DNA of 7,643 bases from Deltaproteobacteria bacterium (lineage in GTDB: Bacteria > Myxococcota > Myxococcia > Myxococcales > 40CM-4-68-19), in NCBI GenBank assembly GCA_005879095.1, contig VBLM01000019.1:1-7643 (forward strand). Direction: 5' to 3'. The position numbers and the translations under genes were made by a program. Position 1 is the stretch's first letter; each line of letters begins with the position of its first letter. The notes under the pieces are model-generated. The model was not told the origin of the DNA. It made no database searches and saw nothing but the letters and a program-made list of their open reading frames with translations. Shown piece by piece: positions 1 to 6,575 of this stretch.

Positions 1-11
1 TTAAGTCACTA

Positions 12-389
12 TCACGGCGGGGCGCCGCGGCGGTAAGTACCGTCCGACTGCATCTCGGAGCGATCGGACGAAGCCTTGAAATGCATTTCCTCGGTCGGGA
101 AGATGGCGTCGACGAACCGCCCGTGTATCACCAGTCTTCCGCGGCGAACGACGTGAGGCGGCTTTCCCGCCAGCTCGGCGACGTCGGACGGGAGATTGAA
201 GAGAAACCAGCGCTCCGCGCCCTCGTCGAGCGCCTTGTTCACCAGCGGAGTCTCGATCTGGATCTCTCCGGGCCTCGGCTTCGCCTTCGGCGGCTCGGCC
301 TTCCTGCAACTTACGAGCAACAAGGGCAGGCACAAAAGCGCACCGCGGCGGCGCGGAGAGCACAGAGTTTTTTTGTTTTTGTAAATCAT
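12..389 (-). CDS. Small predicted lipoprotein of unknown function, signal peptide partly encoded by a palindromic repeat
   Basis: This is a 125-residue protein whose family I do not recognise. Residues 1-28 look like a lipoprotein signal peptide: a basic n-region (MIYKNKK, then PRRR), a short hydrophobic stretch (LLCLPLLL) and a lipobox LLVSC, with Cys28 as the expected lipidated residue. A Pro/Lys-rich linker follows (RKAEPPKAKPRPGE). The mature part has alternating beta-like segments (ERWFLFNLP, RGRLVIHGRFVDAIF) and a polar tail. It is probably membrane-anchored and periplasm-facing, possibly a small assembly or pilotin-like accessory protein, but that is a guess. The ATG at 389 lies in the loop of the inverted repeat at 336-423, and residues 8-18 are encoded by its left arm. 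Internal TTG codons would leave no positively charged n-region, which favours the ATG. The Shine-Dalgarno match is poor: GGAG sits about 11 bases upstream. The gene starts 46 bases after the serA stop. Confidence 0.6.
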   Translation of the reverse strand: MIYKNKKTLCSPRRRGALLCLPLLLVSCRKAEPPKAKPRPGEIQIETPLVNKALDEGAERWFLFNLPSDVAELAGKPPHVVRRGRLVIHGRFVDAIFPTEEMHFKASSDRSEMQSDGTYRRGAPP

Positions 390-423
390 TTCTCTGCGTT
401 CTCCGCGCCTCCGCGGTGCGCTT
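336..423. repeat. Long imperfect inverted repeat (REP-like palindrome) with AT-rich loop
   Basis: The arms are 336-367 and 392-423. They are 32 bases each and complementary at all but 3 positions (core CACCGCGG...GCGCGGAG...CAGAG). They flank a 24-base T-rich loop at 368-391, which stands out in GC-rich surroundings. From memory, sequences of the form CTCTGCGTTCTCCGCGCCTC followed by CGCGGTG recur as dispersed palindromes in many high-GC environmental genomes, so I read this as a copy of such an element. As minus-strand RNA it would form a very stable hairpin directly after serA, with the lipoprotein ATG in the loop. It could therefore attenuate transcription or limit translation of that gene. 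No second copy is visible in this window. Confidence 0.8.
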
Positions 424-435
424 GAAGCCGGGCCC

Positions 436-1889
436 TCATAGCGCCACTTGATGGACGCGGCGGACGTTTGGCAACTTGCGCAAGCGATCGAGGACTTCGG
501 CGCTGGCGGGGGTGTCGACGTTGACCAGCGCGAGCGCTTCGCCGCGCGCGCGGTCGCGGGCCAGCGCGAACTGGGCGATGTTGACGTGCGCCTCGCCGAG
601 CGTGAGGCCGACGTTGCCGATCACGCCCGGCTCGTCGTTGTTGTGCAGGACCAGCATGAATCCCTCCGGCACCGCCTCCAGCTCGAACTTGTCCACCCGC
701 ACCAGGCGCGGCTCGCGCTTGCCGACGATGGTACCCGCGACTTCGGTGGTGATCATCTTTCCGCACCGCAATCGCAGCGTCACCAGGCTGGTGAAATCTG
801 GGGTCTCGCTCGTCTTCACCTCCTTGACCGAGAGGCCGCGCTCGCGGGCCAGCGCCGGCGCCGAAACCTCGTTGACCGGCTCGGCAAGGAAGGTTCCGAG
901 GACACCTTTCAACACAGCGGCGGTCAATGGTGCGCTGGGGTGCTGCGCGACCTCACCCGAGTAGGCGATCTCGATCTCCTCCGGCGCCGCCGCGCACTCG
1001 CCCTGCAGCGCGTACTGAGACGCTCGGCACGTTGACCGCATTGCGGATGGTGCCGGTGGCGAGATACTCGACCATCGCCTCGCAGACGATCACCGCCACG
1101 TTCTGCTGCGCGTCCTCGGTCGAGCCGCCGAGGTGTGGCGTGGCGATGAAATTCTCGCAGGTAAACAATGGATGGTCGGCGGGCGGCGGCTCGAGATCGA
1201 AAACGTCGAGCGCCGCGCCGCCGAGATGCTTTGACCTCAAAGCATCGGCCAGGGCTCTCTCGTCGACCAGGCCGCCGCGGGCGCAGTTGACGAGGAGCGC
1301 GCCCGGCTTCATCTGCAAAAGCGTCGAGGCGTTGACCATGTTCCGCGTCTGCTCGGTGAGCGGCACGTGCAGCGTGATCGCGTCGGCGCGGCGGAAGACC
1401 TCGGCGAGGTCGACCAGCTCGACGCCGAGCTTGGCCGCGGCTTCCGGCGAGAGGAACGGGTCGTACGCGACGACCTTCATGCCGAACGATTTCGCCCGCT
1501 GCACGACCAGCTGTCCGATGTTGCCGGTGCCGATCACGCCGAGCACTTTCCCGGCCAGCTCGCGGCCCGACGAGTACTTCTTCTTCTCCCACGCTGTTGC
1601 CGCCCGGCGCGTTCATCACCACGACACCGCGCCGCGTGGCGGCCGCCAGATCGATGTTGTCCACGCCGGTCCCGGCGCGCCCGATTACGCGCAGCTTCGG
1701 GGCGGAGGCGAGCAGGTCCGCGGTCACCTTCGTCGCGCTGCGCACCGCGAGCGCGTCGTACTGCCCGATCACCTCGAGCAGCTGCGCTTTCGAAAGCCCC
1801 GGGCGAAAATCGACCTGCGCGCCGGGGATGCGCTCGAGGATGCCCTTCGCCTCGGGCGAAAGTTCGTCGGATATCAGGATCCGTGTCAC
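436..1889 (-). pseudogene. serA: D-3-phosphoglycerate dehydrogenase SerA, broken by two out-of-frame deletions
   Basis: SerA oxidises 3-phosphoglycerate to 3-phosphohydroxypyruvate with NAD+, the first step of serine synthesis, in the cytosol. It starts at GTG 1889 (MTRILISDEL), overlapping the aminotransferase stop as GTGA. Three frames must be joined. Frame 1 covers residues 1-100 and ends MNAPGGNSV near 1590. Frame 2 (1591-1016) starts WEKKKYSSGRELAGK and carries the NAD-binding GVIGTGNIG, the substrate/catalytic-type blocks NCARGGLVDE and DVFDLEPP, and the catalytic-His block TPHLGGST, ending NAVNVPSVS. Frame 3 (about 1014-436) resumes LQGECAAAPEEIEIAYSGE and runs through the intervening domain and a C-terminal ACT domain (GFMLVLHNNDEPGVIGNVG). 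Against long-form SerA, about 28 residues are missing at the first join (the AAEH...LLAL helix) and about 17-19 at the second. As written, no full-length enzyme can be made. If the breaks are assembly errors, the gene is a normal ACT-domain SerA. Confidence 0.9.
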
Positions 1890-2955
1890 GCGAAAGCCCG
1901 CTGCGCCGCGGCAAGGCCGGCGCCGAGCTCGACTTTCCAGCCGAGATCGTGCAGGCCGCGCTCGACCGCGCCGATCACGACCAGCATGTCGAAATCGTCG
2001 AAGTAGCCGAGATGCGCGATGCGGAAGATCTTGCCCTTCGCCGCGTCCTGGCCGCCGACGAGCTTGATGCCGTACTTGCTGAAGAGATGTTTGGTCAGCT
2101 TCTCGCTGTCGACCGGCGACTCGACCGTGGTCATCGACGGCGAGGGGCTCTTCGAAAAGAGCTTGAGCCCGAGCGCTTCCATCCCTGCTCGCGCCGCCCG
2201 CGCCATCCGCGCATGCCGCTCGAAGACTTTCTCCAGGCCTTCCTCGCGGAACATCTGCAGCGACTCGTCGAGCCCGGCTCCCGCTTGGCGTCGAAATAGA
2301 AGCGCGGAAGATCCGCGGTCTCGTTCAGCTTCCACGCCTTGTCGCCGGCGGCGAGAAAAGCAATTCCCGGCGGCAGCCCGAGCGCCTTGTGGCCCGCGCT
2401 GACGAGGACGTCGATGCCCCACTCGTCCATCGGCAGCGGCATCGCGCCGAGCGCCGAGATGGCGTCCACGACGAGGATTGCCGGGCTGCGAGCGGTGACC
2501 TGCGCCAGCTCGCGAATCGGATGATAGACGCCCGTCGAGCTCTCGTTGGCCTGCACGTAGACGGCCTTCGCCGACGGATTCTCGCGCAGCGCTTTTTCCA
2601 CCGCCCCGGGCTCGACCGGGCGGCCCCACTCGCATTTCAACGTGACGGCGTTGACGCCGTACGCCTTGGCGAACTTGCCCCACCGCTCGCCGAACTTGCC
2701 GCCGTCGATCACGATCACGGTGTCGCCGCGCTTCAGGAAATTGACGAACGACGCCTCCATCGCGCCGGTGCCCGAGCTGGCGAAGACGAGCACGTCCTGC
2801 TTCGTCTGGAACAGCCACTGCAGGCCTTCGCGGACGCGGGCGAAGACCTGTTCGAACTCCGGCGAGCGGTGGTGGACGATGGGCTGCGCCATCCGCAGCG
2901 CGAGCCGCTCCGGCACCGGTGTGGGACCTGGCGTGAGCAGTCGAATCTTCTTCAT
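1886..2955 (-). pseudogene. Class V aminotransferase (serine-pyruvate/alanine-glyoxylate/PSAT-like), frameshifted by a deletion
   Basis: This is a PLP-dependent fold-type I, class V aminotransferase. It starts at ATG 2955 (MKKIRLLTPGPTPVPE), 20 bases after the amidohydrolase stop. The first frame gives the phosphate-binding loop SSGTGAMEA (about 60-68), VVDAISALG with the pyridine-nitrogen Asp164, and the Schiff-base lysine Lys190 in SAGHKALGLPPG. It reads to FDAKRE (residue 226) near base 2278. The sequence then resumes in another frame at GLDESLQMFREEGLEKVF and continues through GKIFRIAHLGYFDDFD to the TGA at 1886. Relatives have about 20 more residues between these points, including a conserved TAFTPAV-type segment. 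The reading frame is therefore broken by a deletion, real or artefactual. Because serA follows with a 4-base overlap, the likely role is phosphoserine or serine transaminase for 3-phosphohydroxypyruvate. Alanine-glyoxylate or serine-glyoxylate activity is the alternative; sequence alone does not separate them. Confidence 0.88.
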
Positions 2956-2975
2956 GGCGCTTTCGGATAGGTGCG

Positions 2976-4539
2976 TTACCGCGCCGTGTCAAGCTGTCTG
3001 CGCAGCGCGCGTCCGGGGCGTTCGGCAGTCAGCTTTCCCTCGTCGATCACGACCTTGCCGTTGATCACCACCGTATCGATTCCGGCGGCGAATTGACGCG
3101 GCTGCTCATAAGTCGCCAGGTCGCGGACGGCCGCCGGATCGAACAGGACCAGGTCGGCCGCCATCCCCGGCCGGACGAGGCCGCGATCGAACAATCTCAT
3201 CCGGCGCGCCGGCAGCGAGGTCATCTTGCGGCCCGAGCAGGCGCGGCGCCGATCCCCATCCGCGCGGATGCAGGCTCACGTCCGCGAACGGTCCATCGGG
3301 CGAAAAGCCGGGATTGTCGGTGCCGAGCGAGATCCAGGGCTGCCGCAGGCCGAGCTGCACGTCGTCCTCGCTCATCACGAAGCGGACGACGCCGGTCTGC
3401 ATCCGGTCGGCGATCAACAGATCGACGATCGCCTCCTCCGGCGACTTCTTCTCCTCGGCCGCGATCTCGGAGATCCGCTTTCCGACGTAGCGCTGCAACT
3501 TCGGATCGAGGACGAACGCGATCAGGATGCCGTCCGGCGTCTCCGCGCCGAGCCCGCCGTGCCAGAACCACGGGTCTTTCACGATCTTCGCGCGCTGCGC
3601 TGGATCGCGCAGCCTCGCCAGCGAGGCCTCGGTGCCGCCGGCCAGTGCCCAGCCGGGAAGCTGCGCCGCGAGGCCGTTTCCGGCCGCCGCGTACGGGTAC
3701 ATGTTCGCGCTGACGTCGACGCCGAGCGCCCGAGCTCTCTCGATGCGCGCGACGAGCTCCTTCATCCGGCCCCAGTTGTTGCGGCCCGCCGCCTTGAGGT
3801 GCCAGATTTCGACCGGAATCTGCGCTTCGCGGCCGATCTCGATCGCTTCGTCGAGGCCCTGCGCGAGCGTGTCGGCCTCGCCGCGGATGTGTGTCGCGTA
3901 CACACCCCCGTAACGAGCCGCAACTTTCGCCAGCGCGATCAGCTCCGGCGTGCGCGCGTACGACGCCGGCGCGTAGATCAGCGCGGACGAGACGCCGAAC
4001 GCGCCCTGCTCCATCGCCTGCGCACAGAGCTTCTCCATCTGCTGCAGCTGCTCCGGTATCGGCTGCACCTCGCCGTAACCGAGCACGGCTTCTCGCAAGC
4101 TCGCGGCGCCGACGAAGGTGCCCAGGTTGATCGTCGCGTGCCAGCGGCGCAGGAAGCCGGCGATGTCGTTCCAGTCGACGGTCAGCTTGTACTTGTCGAG
4201 CCACGGCCTCGCCTCGGCGAGGATGGCCGGCGTCACCGGCGCCGCCGACTCGCCCTCGCCGGTAATCTCGGTGGTGATGCCCTGCCGCACTTTCGATTCG
4301 ACGCGCGGATCGACCAGTCCGTAGAGCTCCGACTGGCCGAGCATGTCGATGAATCCGGGCGCCAGCATGCGGCCGCGCGCGTCGATCCGCCGCGTCGCCG
4401 GGACGTCCCCGAGCTTGCCGACCTGCACGATCCTGTCGCCCTGTACACCGACGTCGGCGCGAAACCACGGCGCGCCCGTGCCGTCGATCACCCGCGCATC
4501 GACGATCAGCAGATCGAGGACCGCGAGCAGCGCTACCAC
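2976..4539 (-). pseudogene. N-acyl-D-amino-acid deacylase/D-aminoacylase-like amidohydrolase, frameshifted near its C-terminus
   Basis: This amidohydrolase-superfamily enzyme starts best at GTG 4539, just before LLIVDARVIDGTGAPWFRADV, overlapping the BKACE stop by 7 bases. Seen in order are: the N-terminal beta-sandwich; PGFIDMLGQSELYG (61-74), where classical members have FIDxHxH; GITTEITGEGES (88-98); GVYATHIRGE with His217; IWHLKA with His247; and SLGTDNPGFSPDGPF with Asp408. Compared with D-aminoacylase, the HxH pair is replaced by Leu67 and Gln69, and the Cys of GNCG by Gly96. The two later His and the Asp remain. This matches a variant subfamily I recall with an MGQ-type motif, so substrate and metal count are uncertain. 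The frame is lost after SAPRLLG (436, base 3232) and resumes as RKMTSLPARR at 3230. It then reads to TAA at 2976, with RGLVRPGMAADLVLFDP and VVINGKVVIDEGK. About 15 family residues are missing at the break. Confidence 0.85.
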
Positions 4540-5396
4540 GGCGCATCCAGCGTCAACATTCGGCGCGCTTCGTCGACCGTCGCCGGCTGGCGGCCCACGT
4601 CGCGCGCCATCCGGACCGCCTTGGCGACGAGATCGCCGTTGCTTTTCGCCATCTCCTTCCCTTCGCTGTCGAGGTAGAAATTGTCCTCGAGTCCGACGCG
4701 GACGTTCCCGCCCAGCGCGAGCGCCGCGCCCACCATCCGCCATTGCTCGTGCGAGATGCCGATCACTTCCCAGGTGCTGTCCGGCGGCGCCTCGCGCGCC
4801 TGCAGCGCGAGGTTTTCCGCCGTGGCGCGGATGCCGCCGAGCACGCCCATGATGAAGCTGAACTGCAGCGGGCGTTTCAAGAGGCCCTTGTCGATCAGCG
4901 GCCAGATCGAGTTGGTGTGTCCCACATCGAAGCACTCCAGCTCCGGTTTGACGTTCGCCTCTTTCATCGTGCGCAGCAGGAAGGAGATGTCGCGAAAGGT
5001 GTTCTCGAAGACGAAATCGAAGACGAAGTCTTTCCGCTTGGCCGAATACTTCGCGTAGTTCATCGAGCCCATGTTGAGCGCGCCGATGGCCGGCTTGACC
5101 TGCGCAATGTGCGCGACGCGGCCTTCCATCGGTCCCGCCCCGCCGGTCGAGAAATTCAGAATTATCGGGCAGCGCTTGCGGGTTTCGGAAGCGATGGCGG
5201 CGTACGTGGAGGGTTCGAAGGTCGGTCCGCCCTCGTCGGTGCGCGCGTGGATGTGGACCACGGCGGCGCCGGCTTCGTGTGCGCGGCGCGCTTCCTCGGC
5301 GATCTCGACCGGCGTGTACGGGACCCACGGGCACTGGTCGCGGTTGGCTAGCACGCCGGTGAGCGCGCAGGTGACGATCACTTTGTCGTTTCCCAT
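4533..5396 (-). CDS. Beta-keto acid cleavage enzyme (BKACE, DUF849; 3-keto-5-aminohexanoate cleavage enzyme family)
   Basis: This 287-residue protein is intact and of normal family length. BKACE enzymes are metal-dependent TIM-barrel proteins. They transfer acetyl from acetyl-CoA chemistry onto a beta-keto acid, giving acetoacetate and a new acyl-CoA; the founding member acts in lysine fermentation. Visible features are TGVLANRDQCP (13-23), metal ligands HIH (His48, His50), NFSTGGAG (81-88), ALNMGSMNY, PELECFD, and NVRVGLEDNF, where Arg233, Glu237 and Asp238 match the conserved Arg/Glu/Asp block. The residue aligned to Glu14 of lysine-fermentation Kce, thought to contact the substrate amine, is Leu16. 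I therefore do not call it kce, and the natural substrate is unknown. The ATG at 5396 shares one base with the upstream stop (TGATG). AAGGGG a few bases upstream is a good ribosome-binding site. The amidohydrolase begins inside its last codons, so translation is probably coupled. Confidence 0.9.
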   Translation of the reverse strand: MGNDKVIVTCALTGVLANRDQCPWVPYTPVEIAEEARRAHEAGAAVVHIHARTDEGGPTFEPSTYAAIASETRKRCPIILNFSTGGAGPMEGRVAHIAQVKPAIGALNMGSMNYAKYSAKRKDFVFDFVFENTFRDISFLLRTMKEANVKPELECFDVGHTNSIWPLIDKGLLKRPLQFSFIMGVLGGIRATAENLALQAREAPPDSTWEVIGISHEQWRMVGAALALGGNVRVGLEDNFYLDSEGKEMAKSNGDLVAKAVRMARDVGRQPATVDEARRMLTLDAPW

Positions 5397-6169
5397 CAGT
5401 GCCCCTTGAACTCCGGCTTGCGCTTCTCGAGAAACGCCGCCACGCCCTCGGCCGCGTCCTGCGCGAGAGCGTTGAGCGACAGCTGCGCGCAGAGCGCCTC
5501 CAGCTGCTGCTCGTACGGCAGATCCTGCGTGGCATAGAACGCGCGCCGCCCGAGCCGCAGCGCGACCGGACTCTTCGCGCACAGCGTCTCGAGCAGCTCG
5601 GCCGCGCGCGCCGCCAGCTGCGGCCTGGACACGACTTCGTTCAAAAGGCCGAGCGAGCGCGCCTCGGCAGCGTCGATCCTGCGCCCGGTCAGCATCAGCT
5701 CGAGCGCGGCGCGCCGGCCGATCAAGCGCGTGAGCGGCGCGAGCGCCATGTAGGGAAAGAGGCCCAGATCGACTTCCGGCGTCCCGAAGCGCGCGTCGTC
5801 CGCGGCGATCGCCAGATCGCACGCGGCGAGGAGTCCCATCCCACCGCCGAGGACCGCGCCGTTCACGACCGCAATCACCGGCTTTCCCAGCCGAGCCAGA
5901 TCGATCAGCAGCGCCGCATACGCCCGCCGCCCCTCGTGTGCCGCCAGCGGCCCGGCCTCGAGCGCCGAGGTCAAATCGGCGCCCGCGCAGAACGCCTTCT
6001 CGCCGGCGCCCGTCAGGCAGACCGCGCGCACTTCGCTCTCGCCGTCAGCGCGGGCCAACGCCGCCCGCAGCTCGCCAAGCAGACCAAACGTCAGCGTATT
6101 CCGCTGCACCGGCCGATCGATGATCAACCAGCGCGCGCGCCCCCGCTGCTCCTCGCGCAGCTCAGCCAT
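5396..6169 (-). CDS. Enoyl-CoA hydratase/isomerase family protein (crotonase fold)
   Basis: This is an intact 257-residue crotonase-superfamily enzyme. It would act on CoA thioesters, by hydration of 2-enoyl-CoA, double-bond isomerisation or a related reaction, in the cytosol. The oxyanion-hole segment KAFCAGADL (58-66) and the second one, NGAVLGGGMGLLAACDLA (103-120), are clear. Of the two glutamates of classical hydratases, the second is present (Glu132 in FGTPEVDLG). The first position, in the GGGxE block, is Gly112. The following GLFPYMALAPLTRLIG replaces the usual GxxP-GG loop. This pattern is common in divergent enoyl-CoA hydratase/isomerase proteins, so a simple hydratase name is unsafe. 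I chose ATG 6169; a TTG three codons upstream is the alternative. No clear Shine-Dalgarno sequence is seen. It overlaps the next gene, BKACE, by one base. The pairing suggests it processes the acyl-CoA that BKACE makes, or prepares its keto-acid substrate. Confidence 0.88.
   Translation of the reverse strand: MAELREEQRGRARWLIIDRPVQRNTLTFGLLGELRAALARADGESEVRAVCLTGAGEKAFCAGADLTSALEAGPLAAHEGRRAYAALLIDLARLGKPVIAVVNGAVLGGGMGLLAACDLAIAADDARFGTPEVDLGLFPYMALAPLTRLIGRRAALELMLTGRRIDAAEARSLGLLNEVVSRPQLAARAAELLETLCAKSPVALRLGRRAFYATQDLPYEQQLEALCAQLSLNALAQDAAEGVAAFLEKRKPEFKGH
5402..5407 (-). promoter_or_regulatory. Ribosome-binding site for the BKACE gene
   Basis: AAGGGG on the minus strand lies 5 bases before the ATG at 5396, inside the last codons of the enoyl-CoA hydratase gene. 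It supports this start over any downstream one. Together with the TGATG stop/start it indicates coupled translation. Confidence 0.6.
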
Positions 6170-6542
6170 GGCGCGCAACGTGCCGGGCTACGGCGCCAGC
6201 GTCAAGCGAACATCGTACGTACAACGCCGACGAGCCGGTCCACGTCGCGCTTGCCGAGGTTGTACTTGCGGCAGGCGTCGAGATCCGCACCTGCAACGCC
6301 TCGGCGATGCTCGCCAGCGTCTCCAGATGAGGCGACCGTTCGCCCCGCTCGATCATCGAGAGGAACGAGACACTGATATGGGCGCGCTCGCTCAGATCCT
6401 CCTGCGTCATGCGCGGCTCGACGCGGGCGATGCGGAGCTGGCGGATCCTGCGCCCTACTTCTTTGACGACGCTGGCCTGTACCATCTCGGGACGCCGGTC
6501 CCCCGGTTCGGTGGTGAAAGCGGCGTCCCTATCAGCGCGCAT
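6162..6542 (-). CDS. XRE-family helix-turn-helix regulator, C-terminus altered by a frameshifting deletion
   Basis: This is a small DNA-binding regulator. The helix-turn-helix is intact: VVKEVGRRIRQLR, then MTQEDLSERAHISVSFLSMIERGERSPHLETLASIAEALQV, the standard Cro/CI-type order with recognition helix SVSFLSMIERG. After EALQV, near base 6290, the open frame continues as a Ser/Thr/Ala-rich tail ending at TGA 6162, overlapping the next gene. In another frame the same bases read LDACRKYNLGKRDVD and then RLVGVVRTMFA, stopping at 6202. This charged helical tail resembles the real C-terminus of such regulators, so a short deletion near 6275-6290 has probably shifted the frame. The start is uncertain. 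ATG 6542 has GGA seven bases upstream; ATG 6485 (MVQASVVKEVG) fits the family's usual short N-terminus but has no good ribosome site. Lying directly before the ECH-BKACE genes, it may control them, or itself through the dyad upstream. Confidence 0.8.
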   Translation of the reverse strand: MRADRDAAFTTEPGDRRPEMVQASVVKEVGRRIRQLRIARVEPRMTQEDLSERAHISVSFLSMIERGERSPHLETLASIAEALQVRISTPAASTTSASATWTGSSALYVRCSLDAGAVARHVARHG

Positions 6543-6546
6543 GAGA

Positions 6547-6570
6547 GTTTCCAGACACTGCCAGTGAAAC
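6547..6570. promoter_or_regulatory. Possible operator: short dyad just upstream of the XRE gene
   Basis: CACTG-C-CAGTG (6556-6566) is a perfect 5-base dyad around one base. It is flanked by GTTTC (6547-6551) and GAAAC (6566-6570), which also pair as an inverted repeat, though on a slightly different centre. A one-base loop cannot form an RNA hairpin, so a protein-binding DNA site is the better reading. It lies in the 33-base gap between the lptD stop and ATG 6542, where an autoregulatory operator would be expected. Short dyads also arise by chance. I see no clear -35/-10 pair around it. Confidence 0.25.
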
Positions 6571-6575
6571 GATGC

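Noticed and set aside
1..363. Minus-strand 120-codon open frame at the window start
   Set aside because: It overlaps the lipoprotein gene in another frame and is Arg-rich, with no signal peptide or domain. The lipoprotein frame has a coherent lipobox and fits better.
336..423. The inverted repeat as a simple intrinsic terminator after serA
   Set aside because: On the transcribed minus strand the stem is not followed by a U-run: the A-rich stretch is in the loop and the next gene's coding sequence follows. Attenuation remains possible, but a classical terminator is not supported.
1585..2284. Insertion sequence or intron scars at the broken joints
   Set aside because: There are no target duplications, terminal inverted repeats or extra bases at the joints; sequence is lost, not gained.
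1010..3235. Programmed ribosomal frameshifting or translational bypassing as the cause of the frame changes
   Set aside because: Family residues are missing at each break. Frameshifting keeps residues, and bypassing skips inserted bases that are still present in the DNA. No shared slippery heptamer or take-off/landing pair is seen.
3226..4677. Long plus-strand open frame (483 codons) opposite the amidohydrolase
   Set aside because: It is a mirror of a conserved GC-rich gene. Its translation is Arg/Ala-rich without recognisable domains. The similar plus-strand frames at 448-1035, 927-2006, 1367-2299 and 5399-6376 were dropped for the same reason.
3106..5535. A single 809-codon minus-strand frame that would fuse upstream sequence to the amidohydrolase
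   Set aside because: Upstream of 4539 it is the wrong frame of the intact BKACE gene, giving Arg-rich junk, and downstream of 3232 it is out of frame. Only 4539-3232 is real protein.
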